DNA of 64,000 bases from Dryococelus australis (GCA_029891345.1 CM056993.1:110293123-110357122), one strand, 5' to 3'. Numbered from the stretch's first letter, positions 45,460-57,086 are shown. Numbers and translations: made by a program. The notes: a model not told the origin generated them from the letters alone.

Positions 45460-45663
45460 TGTATAGGTTTGTTTTGGTTTGTGTCAATTAGTGTATGTAC
45501 TTGGATTCAAATTCAAACTTGGCGCCAACTATTGCAAGTGCCATGGCCGGCTGCCATCTTGACTTGTGGTGCTATCTATGAATGAAAGCAGTTAGTTACC
45601 GCTACCCCGTGTTGCTGGACGTCACGCAACTGGAATGTATTACAAATATATTGTGTGGAAACA
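45460..45663 (+). repeat. BEL/Pao element 1, 3' LTR
   Basis: TGTATAGGTTTG to GTGGAAACA. Same length as the 5' LTR, with 7 substitutions and no gaps. The target duplication ATCGG follows. Confidence 0.95.
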
Positions 45664-45699
45664 ATCGGTCTACCTAATCTTTAGTCTATGAGCAGTATA

Positions 45700-46126
45700 G
45701 TCAATTCAGGGATAAGTACTTCCAACTTTTCTGAAGCCCTGCTAAACTTATACTTCCAGGAAATTCCTTCGCCTCACGCAAGCAAAGCTTAACTAATTCT
45801 AGAAAATCACACCAAAGGGACAGCGCACCGCTTTCATGAGTATTCAGTGTTATTAATATTTTATATAAGAACTGTTTCTTACTAGGCATTACTAACACAC
45901 GTACTTCCTCTCTATTTTATTCATTTTATTACCGAATGAAATACTATAGTTTATATGTAAAATATAAGCAAAATTTCAGTTTAACCAAAAATAAGGTACT
46001 TTCATATTAACACAAGTATAAAACGCTTGTGATACATGTTACATTTTGAAAACAACCTAACATGTCATATATGGGGTGATTTTTCAAATGTTTCGTTCAA
46101 AAAGTTTGAAGAAACCGTGAATAGAC
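45700..46126 (+). mobile_element. MITE family B, best complete copy
   Basis: The left end GTCAATTCAGGGATAAGTAC and right end GAAACCGTGAATAGAC are imperfect inverted repeats, with TA on both sides (45698-45699, 46127-46128). It is 427 bp and non-coding. The right end, read inverted, matches about 60 bp of the 5' terminus of the transposase relic at 6005. Confidence 0.8.
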
Positions 46127-46884
46127 TATAAACAGTGATTTGATTGAACCTACTGCGTAAGTTCTACAAACAGAAAATCATTTAGTGGAGTGTTATTTCA
46201 AATGAAAATAAAAACATTTTTTATTTAATAAAACGTTTGTACTAGGCAATTGATTTTAGAAGCAGGACAACAGAAATAAAACTTGGTTGTACCTTATTTG
46301 AAATTAAAATATGAATATATGATCTTTAGATATATGCTCCTCTGTGATTGGCTAAACTTGACACTTGGGAATAGATATTTTTGTTTCCATTCTTTTTCTA
46401 CTGTCGAACATAAGCAGTAAGAAGTAACACATCATCGTGTATACTTCCATTAGACCCATGGCGATATTAAACTTTCTAGGTTATCCTTCTTGATGCTAGT
46501 TTTTCGTTGTGTAAATCCCTTTAGGTCGGGAATACGATGATATTTGTTTCACGCAACACACATCATGTAACAATGTAAATCGGCCTTTAAGTATACATGA
46601 ATATACTTAAAGGTCGATTCACATTGAAGTTAGTATAGGGCTCGTTATGTTACCTTTGTGTAACTTTGTATCTAAATATTATAAAGTCGTACTAGTGTAT
46701 ACACTGGAGATTAGAAAGGCTCGTCTCTGATAAGTTGTAATTCAATACCACCAAATATGCTGTATCTGGAATATGAACAATAGTTTACTGATATAACTAA
46801 TTATCCTACCTTCCTCTACATATGTATGGGAGTAAATCTGATGTAGTAGGTCTTCAATACTATGGTAAAATAAACATTTGTAAG
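46127..46884. other. AT-rich spacer with one hairpin
   Basis: Nothing else recognised; see the palindrome at 46571. Confidence 0.4.
46571..46626. repeat. Near-perfect palindrome, 25-bp arms
   Basis: CAATGTAAATCGGCCTTTAA and TTAAAGGTCGATTCACATTG form inverted arms with a loop of about 6 bases. It may be the end of a small element or a single hairpin; no target duplication was found. Confidence 0.7.
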
Positions 46885-48560
46885 TAAAATATTTATATCT
46901 CCATAACTTTTAAAATAAGTGCCTGTCCCATTTAAAATACATCAGCATTACGTGGCCTACCATAGATCACTTCCTTAGCAAAATATCGAAGGAATCGGTT
47001 GATGTCATAGAAATAAACCCGTTTAACAAAATGATGGGAGAAAATATGTTCTGTGTAGCAACATTTTATGGTTGTAATATAGTCTACCGCCAGCATACAA
47101 AGTTTCGTTGAATTTGGTTAGCCTGTATGGTTTCTTAGATATTGCATATAAATAAAATTGTTCGTATATATGCCATTTAAAAGAAACGTGTCTGACATTC
47201 CTAACTTAAGATTGTACATGGAGCACCGTGTTATTTCTTGATTGTCAAATTTTGTACGAATCTGTTGATTGTTTCTTGAAATATGAAACAAATACTTTAT
47301 TTTTTCTTGTGGCGCTCTCTTGCAAGATGGCATACAAAAGAGGCAATTTATTTTCATACTTGATGCTTGTAGTTGATGCTGTTATTGTACCAAGTTCGCT
47401 CGAAATTGGTCAGACAGTATGGTATAGCTACTTACAAGATTAACCAAAAATATTTATATGGTCACCATATTGAAAATATGTCTTATAGGCTCTATTTTTA
47501 TAAAAGTAAATATTTTACTGATCTGCAAATTTTTACAATTCGATGCATTAAAAAAAGAAAACGAAAGAAATAATTTAAATTATCACATGTTATATTGCAC
47601 TATTTGTTCGACGTTAAGATATGGAACTACTTTCCATCCATCTTTACCAACTTTGCGAGGCGCATGTCACTCAGTGCGCCCGTTTAAGTATATGCAGGCA
47701 AGGGCAGTGAATTTTTTCTAAGGATGATTTCAAAAGTGCTCACTTTATCATGAATAGCCTTTACTTAATTATATCGCAGATGTTAGCATCACCTACCATA
47801 GAATTAGTTATCTGCTAGCATAAAAAGTTTGATTTAAATTGGTTACATTGTTTTGCAGATATGGCATAGTAATCGAAAATATTTATATGGCTGCCATTTT
47901 AGAAATAAGTGCCTTGTCCTCAAAAAACATAACAGTTTACGTGCCGTATCGCAGTATTTCTTGTTTGTAAAATTTTATATGAATCGGTTAATTGTTTCCA
48001 GAGCTACAATAAAAAACTTTAATTTTTCATGTGCAATCATACAAAATGGGGACCAAAGAGACTATGTATTAACACACTTAATGTTTTGTGTTGATAGTTA
48101 TGGCATACAAATTTTTTTAGATATTGGCTAAATTATATGATACATTAAACAAACTAATCTAAAATATTTATATGGCCCGTACGTTGAAAATTGATATTTT
48201 TTCACCTTTAAGTTGTATATGATAACATGACCTACCATAGTACATCTTACCTATGAAATTTAGCGGGGCATTTATTGGGTGGTTTCGGAAATATAACGTA
48301 AAAACTTAATTTGTCTGTAATTCTATCTTCTAAAATTGCGGACCAATTACAATATATATCCCTAAATTAAATATTTACGTTGTGACCTGGCAAAATACGA
48401 AATTTGGTTTAAATCAGTTAAATGATTCCTGGGATATGAAATGGCGCCCCAAATATTAAAATGGCCACCATTATTAAAATAAGCACATGTCGTAGTATAT
48501 AACTATAAAATTCGGATCTCCTTATTAAGAACTATATGTATACCAATTTTGGTGAAATGA
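46885..48560 (-). repeat. Degenerate ~285-bp satellite array, minus orientation
   Basis: About six diverged units share the block AAATATTTATATGGCTGCCA followed by TTTTAGAAATAAGTGCC. The block recurs near 46888, 47165, 47447, 47877, 48163 and 48453; uninterrupted spacings are about 270-290 bp. The inverse of this block is the AAAATGGCGG box of the array at 57990. A truncated MITE A2 is inserted at about 47502-47761. Confidence 0.7.
47502..47761 (-). mobile_element. MITE A2, left part missing, inside satellite array
   Basis: The right end (TCACTTTATCATGAATAGCC, then TTTA) and the GGCGCATGTCACTCAGTGCG block match other minus-orientation A2 copies. The left TIR is absent. Confidence 0.75.
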
Positions 48561-50522
48561 TGTTTACGAGTTCACAAGTTCTTAGGGGAACATGCATTCC
48601 AGACAGTTATTCGCATTAATTGTGTAAATCTATTTTTCCAAGGAAAGGAGGCTAAAAAGGCCAGCGTATGCATGTGCATATTTTCAATTAAACGTACATA
48701 TAAGTAGTGGTTATAGCATTTAAAACAGTTCCCTCTACGTGCCAATAATAGTAATCTCTCGCACATAAATTGACATAATTCAAATCATTAGTCTGCTTAT
48801 CATTCAAATGCGCACAAACTATACTGTTAACTTCTACGTATGTTGCTGTCGTGTCGTAGTATACGATAAACATTCTAGTCGGAAGTTGATAGAAATCAAA
48901 AATTAATACAGAAAAGGAAAGAATCGTCCCTTGAATCTGATTAGCCAAAACTACGTTACCTTTACGTTATGTTGAGGTTGGGTCAACTTTCCACTTGGAA
49001 ATGTTACCTTTCCGCTACCTTTAATTCAGTGTGAATACACTGTTGCGCGATCTATACCTGAAAATAACGACTGTTCTAAGTTAACGCAGTGATCTCCAAG
49101 CCTTTAAATGTGGTCTTTTCAGATGCCATACTATAACGCTTTACGTAAACAAGTTAACTTCATATAGTACACAAAAATGTCGAGTAAAAGAGTTGTTTCT
49201 TTCTTCAGATTGAAAACTCTGAAAATATAAGTTTGTAAAGGCGTATTTGTGTTATAGTTTATGGCCACGAACAGAATGCAAAAGTTTGGTACACGTGAAT
49301 TTTTCGAACTCTGAAAGCAACTAGATTGCCACAACCTCCAAAGTGAAGTGTACTTCTGAGATAGAGACAGGTATTTTTCTAGCATATGTGAATAATTCGC
49401 AAGTAATTTACGTTGATCTGCTCAATATTTTTTTCTGTGCAACTAGCAAGCATAATGGTAAATATTCTGAACATTATGTAAACTTTATATTCCTCAAAGG
49501 TAAAACTTTCTAGATATTTCCTCATTAAAAAATAAAATTAACCTAGCCTAACTTCTGCTACATTTTTTCAGTCTCCATTCCTGGAAAAATAATCGCATAT
49601 ACACTATGTTAAACAGGACCTACGTGAGGCGAATTAAGGTGCAAAAATAAAACAAAATCATGATAAACAAGTATAACACAAATTCATCCCTACAGTTATT
49701 GGCTCACAGTATCAAATGATACAGAGTTGCGCATCGCGCAAAAGCTAGATATCGGCCATCTTTTCCCTACGTGAACGTACGTTTTACGTTACGTGAAACG
49801 ATTTTGACAGGTCTCGTTGAAACACATTAGTCAATGTATAGCCGGCTTACATGAACGTGTTACATCAAACATGAGTCATCGTAATCGCAGTCTAATAAAT
49901 ATTACAGTAGGAGCCAAACCCTTGCAAAAATATTTTTCGTTTTTGGAGTTAGATTTGTGATCCGACAGAAGTGTTTTTTTTGTATGCTAGTGGCGCCATC
50001 GCTGGAGAAGACATGTAACTATTACTAGACCGCTTTTCACAGTAGTCTGTGGTTCGTCGAGGGATGCGTTTGTGGGCGGCCATCATTACTGTGAATGCTG
50101 GTTTCAATCATAATTGTACACTATAGTATCACAAACTAACAGGACTACCTAAACTAAAATAGGTTAGCAGGTGAATGAGTGTTTTTATTGGCCAAACTAA
50201 CCCAGCCTAAACTGTAATACCCCAGCCTGTAATACCCAGCCCAGCCTGCAATACCATTTGAGTGAGTGTTTTTGCAATTTAACGTAACCTAGCACATGCG
50301 GAGTAGCCAAGACTGCTTGTCCGCAGAAGCATGTCCTCTTTCTCTCTATAAACGAGAGTATGTGAACCAATGGGTTGGCCGGGGACAGAGCAGAGCCTTG
50401 TTTTCACTCCTAGAAATACAAGGAGCATTGGCTCGTCTCTGCCGCAAGCCCGCAAAACGGAGACACGAACATACGGTAGCGATCACAAAGCTTCCCTTTG
50501 TCGAGCTAAGAAACCACGTCTA
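48561..50522. other. No recognised feature
   Basis: AT-rich DNA; open frames up to 117 residues (50296-50649, overlapping the next element's TIR) have no independent support. Near 50220-50260 CCCAGCCTGTAATACC is repeated three times in short succession. Confidence 0.4.
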
Positions 50523-51248
50523 CAGACTGTTGCAAAATTGCATTTCAATACTTCGGGGAAATGTTCCTCACATCTGGAGGATGGGAAAATGTCATATGAA
50601 CATAGTTCCGCAAAAGCATTGTTTCGTTACAACAGTCTGTAATACATAACGTACAGTGTGTGACCCACGGGCTGGATCATGTCACTGTGGAATGTCACGC
50701 AGCTGTAAATGGCAGTCCCGTACCGTCCTCCGAGGAGCCCTGATTTTAATCCACTAGACTTTTATTTGTGGAGACATTTAAAGGCACTTGTTTATACGGC
50801 CCCATTGGACGAAGTGGGCACCCTGCGTAACCGTATTGTGGCGGGTTGGGAAACAATAAAGAATTTTCCAAGGATTCATCAACGCATCCGGGTGTGCATG
50901 CAATGGCGGGTTGATGCATGTGTTCGTGCTCATGGAAGGCATTTTAAACATTTCCGTTAGTGCCAACGATAAGCTTTTACACACGCGTAACTAATTCCTG
51001 TTCACTTACTACTGTTCTAGGTGTAGTGTCTTAGTGTGAGGTGTCATGTATCATGCAAACAAACGCTGCGATAGTATTCAACGGTAACACGATCCAGCCC
51101 ATGGGCCACACACTGAACGTTATGTATTACGAGCTGTAGTATAGAAACGAAGCATTTGCGGACCTATGTTCATATAACATTTCTTCATCCTCCAGATGTG
51201 AGGAATGATTCCCCAAAGTAGTGACATGCAATTTTGCAACATTTTGTG
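50523..51248 (+). mobile_element. Fold-back element, DUF4817 C-terminus family, copy C (best copy)
   Basis: The ends CAGACTGTTGCAAAATTGCA and CAATTTTGCAACATTTTGTG are inverted between TA dinucleotides; arms are about 180 bp. The centre keeps an 83-residue open frame (50709-50960) that is the C-terminus of a DUF4817-group transposase: YRPPRSPDFNPLDFYLWRHL with the third catalytic position, then VRAHGRHFKHFR at the end. The N-terminal and first-aspartate parts are absent, so it is non-autonomous by internal deletion. It is the most intact of three copies. Confidence 0.8.
50709..50960 (+). pseudogene. Transposase C-terminal fragment in copy C
   Basis: 83 codons without interruption. The SPDFNPLDFYLW block and a downstream LRNRIVAGWETIKNFPRIHQ helix match the end of DUF4817-group transposases. 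The ATG is internal to the family's normal protein (usually about 300-400 residues), so this is a fragment. Its open frame may reflect recent activity of the family or chance. Confidence 0.7.
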
Positions 51249-51689
51249 TAAACGCCGATTTGTGTGAGGGCTTGTCTCTTTCCCACAGTATTTTTTTATT
51301 TGTTAGTGTATGTGTTGCTATTAAATATAGGCAGCTCAGTCTCTCTCATGTACTGATGCACACCTACATCTGGAACATGAGAGATTTCAATTGGTAGTCT
51401 ACTTGAGAAAGGGGTTGCTACAAATCGACTGCTGGCTGAAATCACTCCTGAAAGAGAAGACCGCCGTATTGCAATTTAGTATAACATTATCCTCCCTAGT
51501 GGTTTTATACCATTTTATAAGGAAAGATATCAGATTTTAAAAAAATACGTTTATGTTATGTGACAAATGTTTTTGTTACAAACTGACTTGCTGTCGAAAA
51601 TACGTCCACACTTTCGTTTTACAGCTGGCACATCTAGTATAGTATTGAGTAGCATGCGTTGGTAGGTCCTATGTAGACTGGGAACCGAG
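51249..51689. other. No recognised feature
   Basis: Sequence between the fold-back element and the broken end of BEL/Pao element 2. No integrase or 3' LTR sequence was found here. Confidence 0.4.
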
Positions 51690-52058
51690 AAACCAGCCAC
51701 CATTTGAGTAAATTTGAAAACCTGACTGTAGATTATCTGAAACGATACAATGCTCAATTAAGATGTTGGCAAAGCACGGCAACGGTTCTACAATGGCCTT
51801 CCATTTGGCCACAATATCCGGCGGAGCCGGGTAATCCCATTCAACCTCAGCCAACCAGAGTTGCTGTATCAGGTGTTTTGCAAGGAAGGTGAGGGGTGCC
51901 AACCAGCCTAGCGGGTCAAAACACATTCCACGTCAGGTAGTATGCCTCGTTTGGTGAACACTGGAGATCTGAGATGCAGGTTGTATGTGAAAGTGTCTGA
52001 TGCTGGATTACACCATAAGTCGAGCACCTTAAGATAGGAATCTTCATAAAAATTAAAT
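51690..52058 (-). pseudogene. BEL/Pao element 2 Peptidase_A17-like region, truncated
   Basis: CFDPLGWLAPLTFLAKHLIQ (about 51865-51926) is the counterpart of YDPLGWLTPVV in element 1. The frame runs to 51669, but the protein-like part stops around 51700. Confidence 0.8.
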
Positions 52059-53211
52059 TAATCAAGTGGATGCTGTAGATCCTCTGGGGGCAGGTCTTCC
52101 AACACCGTCGAACAGTTACTAGCAAATTTACGCAGCTGAAAACCACCCTTTAGGAGCAGCTGCTGCAGTTCCTGCCTCAGACACATAGCTGAGATCAAAT
52201 CATCTGCCCCATTAACTACATCGTCCACATATGTATCATTGAGCAAGGCATTGGCAGCCACAGGGGAATTGCCTTGCTCATCCTCTGCTAATTAATGGAA
52301 AGTGCGAATTGCCAGGTAGGGATATGAGGCCGTGTTCAACTAATACACTTCAACAGGCCTGTCTTCTACTTCCCTCCAAAATACACGCTGGTACTTTCTA
52401 TACTCGCGATGGACCTGAATTTTCCTATACAATTGTTTTGTGTCGGCAGAGACAACAATTGCATGCATTCGAAAATGAAGGAGAACAGTCAAAATGTCCC
52501 TATGTACTTTTGGACCAGTGAATAGGGTATTGTTTAGGTATGTGCCTGCAGCTGTCTTGGACGAAGCATCAAATACGACACAAAGTGGTACTGTGGTAGT
52601 GGTAGTGGTGCTGTCAGGCTTCAAAACACACTGGTGAGGTATGAAGTAGGTCTTTTCTGACTCAACATCACCATTTTGACCTTGCTCATGTGATCAGCAT
52701 CGATGTAATCTTTCATGAATGCCACATACTCTGCTTTAAGTTCTGGGTCCCTTTTTGGCCTACGTTCCAGCAAGTGAAACCTACAAAGAGCAGACATTCT
52801 CGAATCTCCTGGGTCAGGGTCAGGTGACTTGAAGGGCAAAGCCACACTGTACCTTCCAATACTGTCACGGATGTGAGTTTCAGTGAAGCTCCTCTCACAT
52901 GCCTCATCATCTGATGAGCGGAAATCTTTGGCAACTGGTAACTCTTCTAGTTCCCAAAATTTCTGTACAACATTCTCCAATGTGAGGAGCCTTATAGAAT
53001 ACACATATAGTGAAGTGACACTTTGGACTTCAGTTGGAGAGTTCTGTTGCACATGTCCCATCAGTATCCACCCAAACTGTGTGTCGAATGCCCCTGGGGT
53101 TCCTGGATTGCCCTCTAGTTTGCGATCTGTGAGAATATAAGGGAACAGTTCCGCTCCAATGAGTATGTCAACTGGCCTTGACACATTATAATCTTTATCT
53201 GCGAGTTGCAA
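52058..53211 (-). pseudogene. BEL/Pao element 2 reverse transcriptase region
   Basis: From high to low coordinate: a lead-in segment (52621-53211) with VDILIGAELFPYILTD and FQFGWILMG-like blocks; then PLCVVFDASSKTAAGTYLNN (52340-52624) with SADTKQLYRKIQV holding the first catalytic aspartate; then NDTYVDDVVNGADDLISAM (52058-52261) with the paired aspartates and LLKGGFQLRKFASN. Frame changes separate the three segments near 52620 and 52330, so the enzyme is inactive. Confidence 0.9.
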
Positions 53212-53226
53212 GTGCTTTATGTGAGA

Positions 53227-53946
53227 TCAAGGCTCCCCTCTAATCGGTATGCTGGGAATACATCCAGTAATGTGGGGTAAAGTAAAAGCCTCAATTTCAA
53301 AGCTGGGTGCGTCCTGTCCTCTAGACTTAATAACACAGGCAGCAATTCCTTTAGTGGCACTCAATGGTGTTAAAGACAGACCATGAAGCTGCACTGGCAT
53401 CCTTTTGCAGGCAAGTCCTAACCTAGATAAACAATTGTCTGTAATAAAATGGGCCTGACTGCCAGAATCAAAAAGGGCTCTTATAGGTTGAAAGCTTCCA
53501 GATGAGCCTTGAATATCTATCATGGCAGTTGACACCATAACCATAGCTGCTAGCTTGCTATTACCGGCGACTGACGACAACACATTTGTTGAGGAGTTAG
53601 CTGAAGGTTCCTCACCCTCTGCCCCGAAATCAACCTCCTTCTCAGTCGTTCCTGCTGTGAAGTGCAATAATGAGTAATGTCTAGACTGCCAATGACGACA
53701 ATATGAGGAGGATGGACAATCATTGAACTGATGCCCTGTTTCTAAACAATTCAGGCACAACTTGTTGTCCTTCACGGAACCAAAGTGTTCCTTAGGACTC
53801 ATCGATAAGAATCTAGGGCACTTGTATATGGCGTTCAAATCTTTGCAGAGGGCACACTTTCGGGAATCAATAAGAAATTTGTTAGAGCGCAGCTGTCGTG
53901 GTTTAGGGGGTTCTGGCACTACCCCTACCTTTGATGTAAATGCCAC
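53227..53946 (-). pseudogene. BEL/Pao element 2 zinc knuckles and aspartic protease
   Basis: One 239-residue open frame carries the cysteine/histidine-rich gag C-terminus (CALCKDLNAIYKCPRFLSM, then CLNCLETGHQFNDCPSSSYC) and, after an acidic linker, the protease block ALFDSGSQAHFITDNCLSRL. This is the longest intact reading frame in the window. It is followed within 20 bp by the next pol segment in another frame. Confidence 0.9.
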
Positions 53947-53955
53947 TACAGTAGA

Positions 53956-54845
53956 CTATGTCTGGCAACAAGTTACCATCTCCTGACACCGACAGTGATT
54001 TTCCAGAAATTCTAAGAACTTCCCTAAGGTGGGAAGTTCACTGTCTGAATGCGTCATCTCCCATTGTGTTTGCAATGGTACATCCAATCTTTTGCAAAAT
54101 ATGGCAAGCAAGATGAGGTCCCAAGTTTTTACTGGCACCTCAAGGGCCTTCAATGCAGCTGTTTTCTGTGAAAGTTGTTCACAACTGGTGCAGTGGAGCA
54201 GGTGAGGTCACACATCCAGAAGAGGCTTCTAACAAAGAATTCACATGCAAGGCCACAATCAGACGCTTGTTATAGTACCGAGCTACTAACGTGTCCCAAG
54301 CTATACGGAAATTTATTTCCGAAATGGGGAAGGGCGTGAATAAGACTCAAGGGTTCTCCACTTAGTAAAGTCTTCAAGTAAACAAACTTTTCCACAGCTG
54401 ATAATCCTGGATGATTCATCACCAATGTTGTAAATAAATTACAGTAACTCACCCAACATCTTAGATTTCCATTAAACTGAGGCAAATCGATTTTTGGCAG
54501 GACCACTTGCGAACCACGGGAAGACTCCGAACGCACCTCCTCTACGGCCTTGACACTGCTGAGCGAATCTACTGTCGCCATAAATGTGTAGTATTGCTCT
54601 TCAAAATTAATCATTCTGACTGAATTTTCCTCCAAACTGAACTTTTCTGGCTTTTCCGACGAGGCTTCTAACATAACGTAATGCTTTTCAAATGTTTGCC
54701 TGGCCTCTAGAAGATCACGTACATTAGCCAAAAATATATTAATTTTCGTCGGGTCAGTTGTTATTGTCTGAGATAGAGCATAATCACGTTTCTCACTGCA
54801 TTTGGCTAAGCGTAGCCATGCCAACACAGCAGCCATGTTCGCCAT
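53956..54845 (-). pseudogene. BEL/Pao element 2 gag
   Basis: The likely start is the ATG at 54845 (MANMAAVLAWLRLAKC), preceded by an open leader. The segment 54270-54845 contains LPKIDLPQFNGNLRCWVSYC and AVEKFVYLKTLLSGEPLSLI, the DUF1759-type gag block. After a frame change near 54270 a second segment (53956-54153) has LEVPVKTWDLILLAIFCKRL. It leads into the zinc-knuckle frame. Confidence 0.85.
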
Positions 54846-55145
54846 GATAACAAACACAATTAATCGGGCGTAACAAAACAACCCTAACCTTAAATTCACG
54901 AACAAGAAAGTGGCACTACAATGTCGCTATTTTATGTTCCGCGAGCGACAGAAAGCACTTGGATGTGGTGTGAATATTATATCCTGGCATCCGAAAACAC
55001 CCACTAGGACACAGCACTATTATTTTCCTCAAACTTAATCTTGAAACGCCGATTCTGTCCTACACTCGTTGATTCGTTCGTGACACGAATATACCACGCA
55101 CTTATCAATGCCAACAACGATGAAACTAACGACTGCCGGAACTAA

Positions 55146-55161
55146 CCGGCCCGGAGGACCA
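55146..55161 (-). promoter_or_regulatory. Primer-binding site of BEL/Pao element 2, tRNA-Tyr-like
   Basis: On the minus strand TGGTCCTCCGGGCCGG begins three bases after the LTR end (GGTGCTTACA). The first 11 bases equal those of element 1. About 15 of 18 positions of the extended site fit the complement of an insect tRNA-Tyr 3' end as I remember it. Confidence 0.6.
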
Positions 55162-55164
55162 AAA

Positions 55165-55366
55165 TGTAAGCACCGATACGTTTGTGGACTGAATACTTCA
55201 AACAAAACAACTTAAAACGAACCAGAGCACCATAGTACAACTTACCAGCCCGCCATCTTGTTTACGACTGCTGTTTTCTTCCACTTGGAGGCACCACTGT
55301 CATGATGATTCCTGTAGGCGCAGGCAATTAAAGCTAAGTCACATAGCTTAGTGTTTCCATTGTACA
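55165..55366 (-). repeat. BEL/Pao element 2, 5' LTR
   Basis: The downstream edge (TGTAAGCACC on the plus strand) is set by the primer site. The upstream edge is placed at TGTACAATGG (minus strand), giving TGTA/TACA ends and 202 bp, close to the 204 bp of element 1. With no second LTR the outer edge is inferred. Confidence 0.6.
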
Positions 55367-55967
55367 TACACACGCACACATCCACGAAGTCTTCTAATAC
55401 CCAACATATACTCTATACAGATACTGAACAATGTGTTTGACATTACCATTACAATACGCATGTTATTATCGGTCGTGCTTGTAAATACGCATATAATTCC
55501 ACACTAAAATAACAAGTCTGCTCGAATTTAAAGCACCTCCTCAAATTATCCAGCTGCTGGAGGGAGATTAGAGACCATAATAAAGCGTAGGTTTAATGCT
55601 GTGCCTGCAACTAACATTTGCCACGGCTTTGACTCCAGTGGTACTGTCACTGACTCCCACGAAACTGCTTACGTTGTCGGTGATACTGTTCGAAAACCTT
55701 TAGGTTTTGAGCCTTGAAACTTGTAATTTAAAAGGCCAGCATAAGCTGTATCAGATCGATGTATCTGACTATTGTCAGGGTCATTCATAAGCATAGTTGG
55801 CTATTTTCGAAGCATTATCGATAGTCACATACAAAAAGACAAATCGACCATCAAATCTTCAAGACTGACTGGGCATTCGAATCGACAAGACTGGCAATTG
55901 CCAAGACCAATAAACAAGACAAAACAACAATACCAACCAGACAAAAGTTTGAAAATGCCCAATAGCT
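55367..55967. other. No recognised feature
   Basis: Unique sequence between the LTR and the tandem repeat. Confidence 0.4.
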
Positions 55968-56428
55968 ATTGACCTTCGACCTGTGACCTTGAAAATAAGA
56001 ACTCGACTATGTATACCTTGACCCCATGACATTGAATACTTTTTAAAATAAAAACTCGAGAAATAATACATAAAAGTCAACGAGCATAATACATTAAGGA
56101 CTACCTACATAATATAAGATGCTAACTACCTCAACCTTGACCCCATGACCTTGAATGACCTCGAAAATAAAAACTCGAGAAAAAATACATAAAAGTCAAC
56201 AAGCATAATACATTAGAGACTACTACTACCATATCAGATGCAGACTATCTCGACCTTGACCACATAACCTTGAATGACCTTGAAAATAAAAAATCTCTAG
56301 AAATAATACATAAAAGTCAACAAGCATAATATATTACAGAATACCGCCACCATATTCGATGCAGACTACCTCGACCTTGACCCCATGAACTTGATTGACC
56401 TAAAAACGAAAACTCGAGAAAGAACCTA
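55968..56428. repeat. Tandem repeat, about 120-bp unit, nearly four copies
   Basis: The block ACCTTGACCCCATGACCTTG followed by AAAATAAAAACTCGAGAAA and ACATAAAAGTCAACAAGCAT repeats. Copies of the CCTTGACC block start near 56017, 56136, 56255 and 56376, giving spacings of 119, 119 and 121 bp. Units are diverged by substitutions and small indels. Confidence 0.9.
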
Positions 56429-56829
56429 TGTGAAGAGGCAGAAGCTAGTTCAGACGATCCACCTTTCACTCAGCTGCTGTCAAACTAAACATCTCGGCTT
56501 ACCTCCCTACTGCTTATAATATACAAGTGTGCAAGCCTTATTGCACCGTATTAACTCTGAACCAATCGCACTTCACCATTAATACATTGTGCAGACCCGA
56601 CCAGCCAATCACCAAGTTACCACATGATTGCAGCTAACCAATCACATGCGAGCATCGAGGCATCACACACAGGCAGGTAGGCAGGCTTTAGATGCTAGTT
56701 CTTTGATCATATTACCATGCAGTTATATCTTCAACAGTTTCTTCCAGACATGGTCTTCGCTCACCTATAAATCATGGTCACACTTAAAGTATACAACTGA
56801 CTCCTGTTGTCGGACTGACCCCTCTCATA
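56429..56829. other. No recognised feature
   Basis: A 77-residue open frame (56628-56861) has no motif. Confidence 0.35.
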
Positions 56830-57086
56830 TTTTTCAATCAGTTATAACGCTTCATTTATAAATAATTTGAATAAAAACAGGGAGAAAATAGGTATTTTGG
56901 TAGCGCCTAGTGTGAAATAGTTCTAATACAAAATACTGTTACACTGAGTATGCACGAATGCGGTGCGTTGTCCCTCTGGTGTAATTCTCCAGACTAGTTG
57001 AGCTTAGTTGGCACGAGGTGGAGGAATATCCTGGAAGTATGACTTTAGCAGGGCTTCAGAAAAGGCTGAAGTAACGTGAACGCATT
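56830..57086 (-). mobile_element. MITE B, partial, reverse orientation
   Basis: The block GGTGCGTTGTCCCTCTGGTG and CTTTAGCAGGGCTTCAGAAA match the inverse of 45720-45850. The end with the GTCTATTC terminus is missing. Confidence 0.65.

Larger units (their letters stand above)
39951..45663 (+). mobile_element. BEL/Pao LTR retrotransposon, structurally complete, decayed coding
   Basis: The 5713-bp element has 204-bp LTRs at both ends and an exact 5-bp target duplication ATCGG (39946-39950 and 45664-45668). The interior has gag, zinc knuckles, aspartic protease, reverse transcriptase/RNase H region and integrase in BEL/Pao order. Several in-frame stops and frameshifts interrupt the polyprotein, so it cannot encode active proteins as it stands. 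The LTRs differ at 7 of 204 positions, indicating moderate age. It lies between a fold-back element and a MITE B copy. Confidence 0.95.
51690..55366 (-). mobile_element. BEL/Pao LTR retrotransposon 2, 3' half missing
   Basis: Minus-strand element with 5' LTR (55165-55366), primer-binding site, gag, protease, reverse transcriptase and the start of the Peptidase_A17-like region. Similarity ends near 51700, after SGFQIYSNGG. Integrase, DUF5641-like tail and 3' LTR are absent, so it was truncated by deletion or rearrangement. The sequence is clearly a different BEL lineage from element 1. Confidence 0.9.

Noticed and set aside
46885-48560. CRISPR-like array
   Set aside because: Units are ~285 bp, highly diverged, without short identical repeats and spacers, and the genome is eukaryotic.
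53227-53946. Host protein-coding gene for the intact 239-residue frame
   Set aside because: Zinc knuckles plus DSG protease in BEL/Pao order with LTR and primer site upstream show it is retrotransposon sequence.
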